This document shows positions 25,974-35,256 of a DNA stretch of 64,000 nucleotides, piece by piece. Origin of the DNA: an uncultured Victivallales bacterium (GTDB lineage: Bacteria; Verrucomicrobiota; Lentisphaeria; Victivallales; UBA1829); the NCBI GenBank assembly GCA_944391115.1, contig CALXSJ010000004.1, positions 1 to 64,000 on the forward strand, read 5' to 3'. Position numbers and translations under genes: made by a program. A model generated the notes under the pieces. The model ran no database searches, was not told the DNA's origin, and saw only the letters and a list, made by a program, of their open reading frames with translations. The stretch's first letter is position 1; the number at the start of each line of letters is the position of its first letter.

Positions 25974-26030
25974 CAGAAAAAACGCTCTTCATTATCGAAT
26001 AAGCGGCGGGATGCGCGCGGAAAGGACCAT

Positions 26031-26402
26031 TCAGATCAGCCGGGCGGCGCAAAGGCCGCAGAATACGGCGGCAAGTCCGGCAAGATTCTGAAGCAGCAGA
26101 TTCAGCAAGGCACGGACGAACTCTCCCGCCAGAAGCAGATTGGCGCTCTCCAGAACAAGCGTGGAAAACGTTGTGAACGCGCCGAGAAAACCGATCAGCG
26201 CAATTGGCGCATAAGGTTCAAGCGATGGGAAACGCTGCCGCAGAAGGACAAACAGGAATCCGGCCAGAAAACTTCCGGCGGCGTTCACCGTGAACGTGCT
26301 CCAGGGAAACAGGGAGAGGGGAAAGGCCCGGATGACCAGATAACGCAGAAGGGTGCCGATCCCGCCCGCGCAGGTGACAAGCAATAGGATTTTCAGGGAC
26401 AT
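26031..26402 (-). CDS. crcB: Fluoride channel CrcB/Fluc
   Basis: The 123-residue protein has four transmembrane helices and the Fluc signatures GGIGTLLRYL, FTVNAAGSFLAGF (pore Asn) and GFLGAFTTFST (Phe-box helix). Fluc proteins export fluoride as antiparallel dimers in the inner membrane. The start at 26402 has GGAG 8 nt upstream. It faces the MFS gene tail-to-tail. I looked for a fluoride riboswitch upstream and did not find a convincing one. Confidence 0.93.
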   Translation of the reverse strand: MSLKILLLVTCAGGIGTLLRYLVIRAFPLSLFPWSTFTVNAAGSFLAGFLFVLLRQRFPSLEPYAPIALIGFLGAFTTFSTLVLESANLLLAGEFVRALLNLLLQNLAGLAAVFCGLCAARLI

Positions 26403-26544
26403 GGCCGCATCTCCGTTTTTCAGGCGGTAACATATCACGCTTCGGCCTGTTTGCAATCCCCCGCTCCGGAAAGCGGCACGCTTTCGCGGCAATTCCGGAA
26501 AAGATTGTGATAAATATTTTTTTTATTGTTTTTTCCTCCCGCTC

Positions 26545-26572
26545 TTGAAAGCGTATTTTCCCATGTTATATT
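26545..26572 (+). promoter_or_regulatory. Promoter of gdhA
   Basis: TTGAAA (26545-26550), a 16-bp spacer and TATATT (26567-26572) form a sigma-70-type promoter about 55 bp upstream of the gdhA start. Confidence 0.65.
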
Positions 26573-26607
26573 AAAAGCCACTTTTTTGGTCACCTGAAAC
26601 CCTTTAG

Positions 26608-27972
<1,365 letters not shown>

Positions 27973-27996
27973 TCCGGATTCCTTTTCGGAACCTGC

Positions 27997-28033
27997 AACG
28001 GGATGGCGGAACCTTCCGCCGTCCCGTTTTTTT
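27997..28033 (+). terminator. Rho-independent terminator of gdhA
   Basis: A long stem (ACGGGA then GGCGGAA, loop CC, TTCCGCC then TCCCGT, with one mismatched pair) is followed by seven T residues. It may also serve the convergent phosphoethanolamine-transferase gene. Confidence 0.92.
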
Positions 28034-28111
28034 GTGCTGTGTGAAGGGAAAATCCGGACAGACGCGGAAAACGAAACGCGTCGTGCAGGAAAGAACGGCG
28101 CCGGAAAAGGG

Positions 28112-29935
28112 TCAGCGGCGTTTGATTTCGGTTCCGTCGAGACGGCGTGCGCCGAGCAGCGTCCGGGCTTCCTCGAACGGCAGGTTGTAGGACGGCAGCG
28201 CGATCCGGTAGCGCGGCGAACCGAAGGTATGCCGGATTCCCATCAGATCCAGAAGGAGTTCAAACGTCAGGTCGTTCGTGAATACGCTGCCGGCATGAGC
28301 GCGGAGCGTCTCCGCCAGTCCGGGCCGCTCCCTGCGCAGCGGCTCGGAAAGATAGAGAAGCATCGGAATTTCCGCAATCTCCTGCACATAGGCGTCCGCG
28401 CCGTGTCCGACGCCCGGCTTTTCCGAATGGTCGGCAAGATAGAGCGCGGCCTTCACCCGGGGATTGTTCCGCAGCATGGTGAAGATCCGCTCCAGAACGC
28501 CGTCCACATACAGCACGCTCCGGTCATAGACATGCCATGACGCCAGGTCTTCGCGGAACCCCTCCGGATAGCGTCTCGCATACGGGCCGTGGTTGCCCAT
28601 GAGATGCAGCACGACAAGCGAACGGTCCGAGTTCAAATGCTGCGAAAGAGGCGCAAGCAGCGCTTCGTCGAATTTGGTGCGCCAGAGGATGAAGTCCTCC
28701 ATCGTGTTGAGCCAGACAAGCTCATCCGCTCCGGAGACCAGCGCCGCCACAGGCGAATCGTAGCGTCCATGCGGATACTGGTTGCTCAGGAAAACCGTAT
28801 GATAGGCGCAGTATTTCAGCACGTCAAAAATGCTCGGCAGAGCGGCGTTCCCGTATTTGACATATTGATTGTGCGCGCTCAGGAGACAGGAAACGACCTG
28901 CATGGTCTGCACATGGCAGGAAAAGGCGTTTTTCATGAGAATGAAATCCGGTTCGCGCGCCGCCGCCTTCATGAACGGCGTGGTGTCAAGTCCGTAGCCG
29001 TAGGCGCTGCAGCGGTTCCGGTTGTGCGACTCTCCGATAATCAGCACGTAAATGCCGTCCTCGCCGCTGCCTTTTTCAACATGGCGCTTCACCGTCTCCA
29101 TCCGTTCCGGCCCCCGCGCGGCATACTCCTCGATCACCGCGAAATACTGGAGACTGTCCGTGAACAGCACCTTCGTGCGGTTCAGCGAGTCGATGCCGGT
29201 GAGCTCCGTGTACAGCGGGCGGGAAACGCCGATCAGAACCAGTGCAATGCACACGAGATATCCCCGGGAAACACCCCGGGAGGCGCCGATGCGGTTCAGG
29301 AAAAAGAGCCCCGCTCCGCAGAGAATCAGGAGCGCGAACAGAAGCAGGCAGAAAAAATGCGTGAAAAAGTAGTGAAGAGCTTCCGCAAGATCGGTCTGGT
29401 ATACCGCCTGGATGGAGTCATAGGTGAAATTGCGGCCCGTGGCGATGTGGTGGGCAAGAATGGTCACGGGAAGCAGATAGAGGAGAAAGCCGAAAAGCAG
29501 CGTGGGCAGGAGCCGCAGACTGCGCCGGAAATGTCCCGCGGGATCGCCGCACAGCGTGTCCGCGCAGAAAAACCAGACGGAAAGAAGCATGGCGAAAGAG
29601 AGCTGGGTCACGGCATAGAACTGTTCAATCGGAGAGAAATTCAGCCATTCGCAAAGCAGAAGAACCGGGGGAAAGGCAAAATAAATCATCCGCCCCCAGG
29701 CATCGCGCCGGATCAGCGCGCCGGAGAGGAGCGCGGCATACAGCGCGGCGAAAAGGACGAGCGGCCCGACCGTTCCCGGTTCGATGTAGTTTCCCGGCCG
29801 GAACAGGATATACACGGTGCACAGAAACCCGACGGAGAGGAACACCGCCGCGCAGACGATCCAGTCCCTGCGGGAGAGTCTCCGAAGGGAATCCCGGATC
29901 TCCCGGAAAACTGCAATGAAACGGTTTTCATTCAT
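28112..29935 (-). CDS. Phosphoethanolamine transferase (EptA/CptA-type membrane sulfatase-fold)
   Basis: Residues 1-240 hold about five to six transmembrane helices; residues 290-600 form the periplasmic alkaline-phosphatase-fold domain. Metal-site and nucleophile motifs are LIIGESHNRNRCSAYGYGL (GES at 301-303), Thr344 in HVQTMQVVS as likely phospho-acceptor, LMGNHGPYARRYP and ADHSEKPG. Such enzymes move phosphoethanolamine from phosphatidylethanolamine to lipid A or core sugars, altering surface charge and polymyxin resistance. The target is not resolved. The start at 29935 is about 12 nt after AGGAAGGA; 29947 is an alternative. It is the last gene of the helicase-led operon. Confidence 0.88.
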   Translation of the reverse strand: MNENRFIAVFREIRDSLRRLSRRDWIVCAAVFLSVGFLCTVYILFRPGNYIEPGTVGPLVLFAALYAALLSGALIRRDAWGRMIYFAFPPVLLLCEWLNFSPIEQFYAVTQLSFAMLLSVWFFCADTLCGDPAGHFRRSLRLLPTLLFGFLLYLLPVTILAHHIATGRNFTYDSIQAVYQTDLAEALHYFFTHFFCLLLFALLILCGAGLFFLNRIGASRGVSRGYLVCIALVLIGVSRPLYTELTGIDSLNRTKVLFTDSLQYFAVIEEYAARGPERMETVKRHVEKGSGEDGIYVLIIGESHNRNRCSAYGYGLDTTPFMKAAAREPDFILMKNAFSCHVQTMQVVSCLLSAHNQYVKYGNAALPSIFDVLKYCAYHTVFLSNQYPHGRYDSPVAALVSGADELVWLNTMEDFILWRTKFDEALLAPLSQHLNSDRSLVVLHLMGNHGPYARRYPEGFREDLASWHVYDRSVLYVDGVLERIFTMLRNNPRVKAALYLADHSEKPGVGHGADAYVQEIAEIPMLLYLSEPLRRERPGLAETLRAHAGSVFTNDLTFELLLDLMGIRHTFGSPRYRIALPSYNLPFEEARTLLGARRLDGTEIKRR

Positions 29936-29986
29936 GGGAAACAGCATTCCTTCCTGTTGAAGATTCCCCTGCCGAACGGCCTCGCC

Positions 29987-30622
29987 TCACCATGGATTCA
30001 GGATCAGCGACAGCAGTTCCCCGGCAAGCTCCTTTTTGGGTTTCAGTTCCAGATTGAAACATCTCCCGTCGGCAGCGTAAAGCGTCAGCGCATTGTTGTC
30101 GGAGGCGAACCCGCGCCCGGGATTTCCGACCTCGTTGGCGGCAATCCAGTCAAAATTCTTCTCCTTCATCTTGCGGAGCGCATTGGATTCGAGATCGTCC
30201 GTTTCCGCGGCGAAGCCGACCAGAATCTGATCGCCGCGTTTGCGTTTTCCCAGAGAAAGCGCGATGTCCTCGGTCCGTTCCAGCTCCAGAAAAAGATTGC
30301 CTTCGCCCTTCTTGAGCTTGCTCCTGGAGCAGACGACGGGCCGGTAGTCCGCCACGGCCGCGCAGAGAACAATCAGATCCGCCCCGGGCATCGCCTGTTT
30401 CATCGCCTCCGCCATTTCGGCGGCGCTCTCGATCCGGACGAATCGGGCGAGTCCTTCCGGAACATTCAGCGCGACGGGTCCGGAAACCAGCGTGACGGCA
30501 TGCCCGAGTTCCAGTGCTGCCTCCGCGATGGCATATCCCATTTTTCCACTCGAGCGATTGGTGATGAAACGGACCGGATCGATGCTTTCACGCGTCGGTC
30601 CCGCATTAATCAGAACGTTCAT
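29987..30622 (-). CDS. coaB: Stand-alone phosphopantothenate-cysteine ligase (CoaB)
   Basis: The 211-residue protein corresponds to the CoaB half of the usual CoaBC fusion: INAGPTRESIDPVRFITNRS, SSGKMGYAIAEAAL, AAVADYRPV, the lysine-rich LKKGEGN, and GFAAETDDLESNALRKMKEK, followed by AANEV. CoaB joins cysteine to 4'-phosphopantothenate in CoA synthesis. The decarboxylase CoaC is not next to it. It overlaps the NAD-kinase gene by 4 bp, pairing two cofactor-synthesis steps. Confidence 0.93.
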   Translation of the reverse strand: MNVLINAGPTRESIDPVRFITNRSSGKMGYAIAEAALELGHAVTLVSGPVALNVPEGLARFVRIESAAEMAEAMKQAMPGADLIVLCAAVADYRPVVCSRSKLKKGEGNLFLELERTEDIALSLGKRKRGDQILVGFAAETDDLESNALRKMKEKNFDWIAANEVGNPGRGFASDNNALTLYAADGRCFNLELKPKKELAGELLSLILNPW

Positions 30623-31377
30623 AGGGGAATATCCTCAAAACCGATGGCGCGCTGCTCACGGCGGATGCGGCGGCACTCCGGACACATGAAAACTTCGAGT
30701 CCGAGCATTTGCGCGGTCCTGTCGGACTTGCGGATCGTGACGATGTCGCCCTCGGAGAGTTTAACGCTCTCGGGCGAATTGTCGAACACCAGCTCGGACG
30801 GACCGCGCAGGATCCGCACCTTGATGACGGACTCCTCCTTGAGCACCAGGTGGTTCAGAAGCTCCGTGCTGTTGCTGAACGCGATTCCGATCCCGACCCG
30901 GAAACTGCCGTGCGTAATGCTCCGGTAGTAGGCGGTGCTGCCGTGCACGGTGGAAACGCCGACGCCGTCGCCGACGACCTCCCGCGCATAGATGTCGTCA
31001 TCAATCTTCACCTGATAGCGCAAGGCGCTGACATTGTTCATATTGTGAATGAAGATATCGTTGATCGCATACCGTTTGACGTTTCCTGTCATGCCGACCA
31101 GCTTCATCATCCGCGTCGTGCGCAGTCCGCCCGCCAGCAGCGCATCGATCTGGCTTTCCAGGGAATGGCGCGGGCAGTGCGGCGCGGTTTCCACGTCGCG
31201 GACCGGCATTTTCAATCGTTCCGGATAGGCCAGTTCCGCGCCGAGCATCGCGCCGTCTCCGCCGTAGCTGATCAGCAGGTCGAAATCCTCTTTGTTCCTG
31301 TCCACCACGGCAACGCCCTTCTCCCGCAGGATTTTCTCGAGGGCAGACCCGTTTTTTCCATAAAGCGCGACTTTCAT
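30619..31377 (-). CDS. nadK: NAD kinase, divergent
   Basis: The 252-residue protein has the NAD/diacylglycerol-kinase glycine motif ISYGGDGAML (Ala where Thr is usual), AINDIFIHNMN and the nucleotide-binding region DGVGVSTVHGSTAYYRSITH. It phosphorylates NAD to NADP. It ends in MCPECRRIRREQ, a short zinc-knuckle-like extension not typical of NadK. Overlaps with SpoU-type and coaB genes place it mid-operon. Confidence in the family is high, in exact substrate choice (ATP or polyphosphate) low. Confidence 0.85.
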   Translation of the reverse strand: MKVALYGKNGSALEKILREKGVAVVDRNKEDFDLLISYGGDGAMLGAELAYPERLKMPVRDVETAPHCPRHSLESQIDALLAGGLRTTRMMKLVGMTGNVKRYAINDIFIHNMNNVSALRYQVKIDDDIYAREVVGDGVGVSTVHGSTAYYRSITHGSFRVGIGIAFSNSTELLNHLVLKEESVIKVRILRGPSELVFDNSPESVKLSEGDIVTIRKSDRTAQMLGLEVFMCPECRRIRREQRAIGFEDIPL

Positions 31378-31859
31378 TCCGCCGGACTCCTGAATTCATA
31401 TTTTTCGATGATGGAATATAGCACGGCGGCCGCGCAATTTCCAACGTTGACCGAGGTTTTCGCGCCGAACATCGGAAGCGAGACAATCCCGTCGCACATT
31501 GCGCACACCTCCGGATCGACGCCGAGCGCCTCGTTCCCGAAGACCAGCGCCAGAGGAAAGCAACAGGGATAATCCCAGACATGCATCGACGAATCCGAAA
31601 CCTCCACGGCGAGCACGCAGCATCCCGCGCGCTTCAATTCCCGCACCGCGTCGGCCGTCCGGTCGAAATGCCGGAACGGCACCGTCTTGTCCGCCCCCAT
31701 CGCGGAACGCGCAAGCTTCGGATGCGGCGGCGCGGGCGTGTAGCCGCAGCAGATCACCTCTTTCGCCCGGACCGCGTCGGCAAGACGGAAGATGTTTCCG
31801 GCATTGAAGGAACTCCGGAGACGGTCCAGCACAATCGTGAGTTCGGGATGGGCTCCCAT
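31374..31859 (-). CDS. SpoU/TrmH-family RNA 2'-O-methyltransferase
   Basis: The 161-residue SPOUT methyltransferase has motif 1 (SSFNAGNIFRLADA, the Asn-Arg region), motif 2 ALVFGNEALGVDPEVC and motif 3 SLPMFGAKTSVNVGNCAAAV, which make the trefoil knot and SAM site. Substrates are tRNA or rRNA riboses; the exact target cannot be read from sequence. It overlaps nadK by 4 bp and follows the helicase gene. Confidence 0.9.
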   Translation of the reverse strand: MGAHPELTIVLDRLRSSFNAGNIFRLADAVRAKEVICCGYTPAPPHPKLARSAMGADKTVPFRHFDRTADAVRELKRAGCCVLAVEVSDSSMHVWDYPCCFPLALVFGNEALGVDPEVCAMCDGIVSLPMFGAKTSVNVGNCAAAVLYSIIEKYEFRSPAE

Positions 31860-31872
31860 GTTTCCGGCTCCG

Positions 31873-33501
31873 TCAGCGGCGGGAACGGGAAGTGCGCCCG
31901 GAGGACGGGCGGCGCGATCCTCCGCGATGTCCGGAGGACGGGGTACGGGAGCGCGAATGCTTCACGGGAGCGTTGACCCTCTCCGGCAGGACAAGCATCT
32001 CCTCCTCCGGCTGGATCGTCCTGATGACGATCTGGGCGTATTTTTCGATCTCCGGCATCACATAGGCGCCGTATTCGCAGACAAAGCTGATGGATTTCCC
32101 CCGCGCTCCCGCGCGGCCCGTCCGCCCGATCCGGTGCACGTAATCCTCGGGATGGTCGGGCAGGTCGTAATTGACGACATGCGAAATTCCCGCGATATGG
32201 ATGCCGCGCGCGGCGACATCTGTGGCGACGACGATTCGGACCTCGCCGGACTTGAATTTTTCCAGGATCTTCAGGCGCTTCGCCTGGGGAATGTCCCCGG
32301 AGAGCAGTTCCGCCTGCACCCCGTATTCATAGAGATGATCCACCAGGTCGATGTTCTTCTCCTTCCAGTTGCCGAAAATAATCATGCGCTCGAACGGCTC
32401 GTTCCGGATCAGCCAGAGCAGCATGGCGAGCTTCTGGTTGTTGAGCACCGCATAAAAGTGCTGGTCGATGAGATCGGTCACGACATGTTCCGGTTCGGCT
32501 TCCAGCGAAACCGGATCCACCAGCCAGCGGTCGACCAGCGCAAGCACCTCCGGTTCCAGCGTGGCGCTGAAGAGCATCGTCTGGCGTTTGCCCGCGGGGG
32601 GCAGTTTCGCGACGATGCGCCGCACGTCGGGAATGAATCCCATGTCGAGCATCCGGTCGGCTTCGTCGATCACAAGAATTTCCACGGCGGAGAGATCCAG
32701 ATGTCCGCTCCGGGAGTAGTCGATGATTCTGCCGGGCGTGCCGACGAGAATGTCGATCGGATCGGCGAGCGAATCCCGCTGTCCCTGATGGTCCATGCCT
32801 CCGAAGATCACAAGATTGTTGAGCGCGGTGTATTTTCCGAGCGCGAGCGCATCGTTGTGAATCTGAATCGCCAGCTCGCGGGTCGGGGAAAGCACCAGCA
32901 CGCGGCACGCGCCGGGTTTCCGGGATTCGGGGGAAAGCGGATTGCGCAGAAGGCGCGTCATGGACGAAGCCAGAAACGCGGCGGTCTTTCCGGTTCCGGT
33001 CTGCGCCTTTGCGGCGAGGTCTTTCCCCGCAAGGGCGTACGGCAGGCATTTTTCCTGAATCACGGTGCAGTAGCGGAAATTGAGAGACTGCGTCCCGGCA
33101 AGGATTTCCGGAGCGAGGTCAAGATCGGAAAAACGCGTTTTTCCCTCTTCCGGCGGCGGAGGAACCAGTTCCGGCATCGGAGGCGGGGCGGCGCGGAGCG
33201 GCCTTTTTTTCGCAGGGGAGGAGGCGGTTTTTGATTTTTTCTGCGGCTTTTCCGCTTTTTCCGCTTTCGCGGCGGTCTGTCCCGCATTTGCCTTTTTCAC
33301 GGAGGAGCGGCGCTGAATGGAGCGTTCCCGTTTCAGTTCATTCGCAGGCGCGGACTTCGGATTCGGCCGGGAGGACGTTCTTTCTTTTTTCTGTTCTTCA
33401 GCGGCGGAGGATCCGAAAATGGAGCGTTTGAGGAGCCTGAGACGGGCCTTGAGACTGAGGCGGAAGGGACGGTCTGTTCTTGTCTGAGTTTTCTTTAACA
33501 C
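31873..33501 (-). CDS. DEAD-box RNA helicase (RhlB/RhlE-like)
   Basis: An Arg/Lys-rich, low-complexity N-terminal arm (residues 1-120) precedes the helicase core: the Q motif near 140, Walker A AQTGTGKT (166-173), PTREL, DEAD (279-282), SAT (312-314), ATDVAARGIH and HRIGRTGR (456-463). A basic Ser/Arg-rich tail (HSRSRTPSSGHRGGSRR) follows. It unwinds RNA in decay or ribosome assembly, often in the cold. It heads a five-gene operon running to the phosphoethanolamine-transferase gene. Confidence 0.95.
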   Translation of the reverse strand: MLKKTQTRTDRPFRLSLKARLRLLKRSIFGSSAAEEQKKERTSSRPNPKSAPANELKRERSIQRRSSVKKANAGQTAAKAEKAEKPQKKSKTASSPAKKRPLRAAPPPMPELVPPPPEEGKTRFSDLDLAPEILAGTQSLNFRYCTVIQEKCLPYALAGKDLAAKAQTGTGKTAAFLASSMTRLLRNPLSPESRKPGACRVLVLSPTRELAIQIHNDALALGKYTALNNLVIFGGMDHQGQRDSLADPIDILVGTPGRIIDYSRSGHLDLSAVEILVIDEADRMLDMGFIPDVRRIVAKLPPAGKRQTMLFSATLEPEVLALVDRWLVDPVSLEAEPEHVVTDLIDQHFYAVLNNQKLAMLLWLIRNEPFERMIIFGNWKEKNIDLVDHLYEYGVQAELLSGDIPQAKRLKILEKFKSGEVRIVVATDVAARGIHIAGISHVVNYDLPDHPEDYVHRIGRTGRAGARGKSISFVCEYGAYVMPEIEKYAQIVIRTIQPEEEMLVLPERVNAPVKHSRSRTPSSGHRGGSRRPSSGRTSRSRR

Positions 33502-33777
33502 GGCGGCAATGGAAGTTTCTTTGTTTTAAGGGTTAATGATTAAAAGCCTGAACGGATAAATTACATCTGGATCGGCGACAATACAAGTGTTTTTATGAAA
33601 TAAGCGCATATTTTTCAGCGCTTTCCCTCCGGGGAAAGCGTTTTGACGTATGGGAAAGGACACGTTCCGCACCTCCCGGGACATGCGGAAAACGAGGGCG
33701 GAAACAGGAGAAAACGGGAGATTCCCTCTGTCCCGCACCCCTCATCCGAAAAAACACGTTTTTCCTCCGGAGCGAGC
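33502..33777. other. Non-coding stretch between divergent helicase and hibernation genes
   Basis: No gene is visible in this stretch. The 33502-33600 part is AT-rich and likely carries the helicase promoter and 5' leader. The remainder is GC-rich up to the hibernation-factor promoter at 33778. Confidence 0.4.
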
Positions 33778-33805
33778 TTGACATCCGGGAAGCAGGGTCT
33801 ATGTT
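33778..33805 (+). promoter_or_regulatory. Promoter of the hibernation factor gene
   Basis: TTGACA (33778-33783), a 16-bp spacer and TATGTT (33800-33805) form a near-consensus promoter 30 bp before the start codon, so the leader is short. Confidence 0.75.
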
Positions 33806-33835
33806 TAGACAGCACTCGAAAAAGGAGGTGTAGCT

Positions 33836-34189
33836 ATGGAAATCACTGTTAGCGGAAGACATTTCGATGTCACGGAACAAATCAGACAGAAGGTCGTTGA
33901 TGCGCTTACAGCGGGTTTCGCGGATCTGCCGCTGAAAATCATTTCGGCAACTGCGGTTCTGGATGTCCAGGGCAGCAGGGCAATCGCGGATATCGTTGTG
34001 AACATCAAAAACCTTACCGCGAAAGCGCAAGTCGAAGATTTCGATCTCTACAAGGCGATTGACGCCGCCGTCCTCAAAGCCGCCACTCAGGCGCGGAAAT
34101 ATCTGGACAAGCGGCAGCATCACAAGAACGGCGAAACTCTCGTCGAGCTTGAAATGAAGAATGCAGCAAAAGCCGATTCCGAAGAATAA
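33836..34189 (+). CDS. hpf: Ribosome hibernation-promoting factor, short form
   Basis: The 117-residue protein begins MEITVSGRHFDVTEQIRQKV and has the beta-alpha-beta-beta-beta-alpha S30AE/RaiA fold (VLDVQGSRAIADIVVNIKN, then LYKAIDAAVLKAATQARKYL with the basic KRQHHK end). It binds the 30S decoding centre in stationary phase. It is the short HPF/YfiA type without the C-terminal dimerisation domain of long HPF. A very strong ribosome site (AAGGAGG) and its own promoter and terminator mark a single-gene unit. Confidence 0.93.
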   Translation: MEITVSGRHFDVTEQIRQKVVDALTAGFADLPLKIISATAVLDVQGSRAIADIVVNIKNLTAKAQVEDFDLYKAIDAAVLKAATQARKYLDKRQHHKNGETLVELEMKNAAKADSEE

Positions 34190-34203
34190 ATTTTCATCAG
34201 CGG

Positions 34204-34239
34204 AAAGCCCCGGAATGACATCGTTCCGGGGCTTTTTTT
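34204..34239 (+). terminator. Rho-independent terminator of hpf
   Basis: A 12-bp perfect stem (AAAGCCCCGGAA and TTCCGGGGCTTT, loop of 8 nt) runs into a tract of seven T residues. The symmetry lets it also stop the minus-strand operon that ends at 34283. Confidence 0.95.
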
Positions 34240-34282
34240 ATTTCCGGGCGTCCGGCGGAAAAGGCACCTGACAAACTCCGCA

Positions 34283-35239
34283 TCAGGCGGATTCACGGGC
34301 GACACCGGCTTTTTTCTGCCATTCAAGCATCCGCGCATTGCTGAAATCCAGATTGTGCGTGATGGTCTCCAGCGCGTAGAGAGTCGGATCGAAGAGGGGC
34401 GTATCGCGGGAGAGACGGCTGGACAGCCACGCCGCCGGCAGGATCGTCCAGACCGGCAGGCAGAGCTCCCGGACGCTTCTGCCGGGCAGATGCTCCGCGG
34501 CAAGTCCGCGGTAATAATCGTGCAGCGTCGTCCGTCTGCTGTCCAGCACGGTCACGCCTTTTCCGCCGGCCTCCTCCAGAACCATCGCGGCGAACAGCGT
34601 CCGGCAGACGTTCTCCACATGCGCCAGCGGCCAGCGGTTCCGTCCCTTCCACGGGCCGAAATGAAAGACAAAGGGGGAATGTTTCAGATACGCGACCGCG
34701 CGCGGCGTGATCGTCGTATCGCCGTTTCCCCAGACGACGCAGGGGCGGACGCAGGCAAAGCGTTCCGGCGCCAGATGTTCCGCAAGCCACTTCTCGGACA
34801 GGATTTTATACTTCGGATACGGGTGCGACGCCGTGCTGTCAAAGGGAAGCTCCTCCTCTGTTTCCCCGTGAAAATCATGAAGCCCGTAGACATCGGACGT
34901 GGAAAGGTAGACAAAACGTCTGACATGGTGTTTCCGGCAGAGAAGGGCGAGCTGTTTCACGGCTTCGTAATTGACGGTCCGGAAGAGCGCGTCGCGTCCG
35001 ACGTCGCTGGCGCGCGCCGCGATATGCACCACGCAGTCGTATTCCCGCTCGAAGAGGCGTTCCAGCGAGTCGCCGTCGCAGAGATCACCCGGAATCGCGT
35101 CCGCTCCCGTCGCGGTGAAGCGCGGCGCGACCTTCCGGTGGATCATGCCCGTGACCGCACACCCCTGTTTCAGAAAATATTCCACGGCGTTGGAGCCGAT
35201 GTAGCCGCCGGCGCCGGTGATGAGAACGCGTTTTTTCAT
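34283..35239 (-). CDS. NAD(P)-dependent epimerase/reductase (extended SDR), end of lipid-like operon
   Basis: This 318-residue extended SDR has the cofactor motif ITGAGGYIGSNAVEYF (residues 7-22), the Asp/Arg loop MIHRK, VHIAARASD, the Ser/Thr region YLSTSDVYG and the YxxxK pair in HPYPKYKILSEKW. The start at 35239 has GGAGGAG upstream. It is the last gene of the operon, right after the SPT-like synthase. In bacterial sphingolipid and sulfonolipid pathways an SDR reduces the ketone made by the synthase, so it could be a 3-keto reductase here; that is inference from position. An NDP-sugar epimerase is the alternative. Confidence 0.85.
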   Translation of the reverse strand: MKKRVLITGAGGYIGSNAVEYFLKQGCAVTGMIHRKVAPRFTATGADAIPGDLCDGDSLERLFEREYDCVVHIAARASDVGRDALFRTVNYEAVKQLALLCRKHHVRRFVYLSTSDVYGLHDFHGETEEELPFDSTASHPYPKYKILSEKWLAEHLAPERFACVRPCVVWGNGDTTITPRAVAYLKHSPFVFHFGPWKGRNRWPLAHVENVCRTLFAAMVLEEAGGKGVTVLDSRRTTLHDYYRGLAAEHLPGRSVRELCLPVWTILPAAWLSSRLSRDTPLFDPTLYALETITHNLDFSNARMLEWQKKAGVARESA

Positions 35240-35256
35240 CGTCTTCTCCTCCTGTG

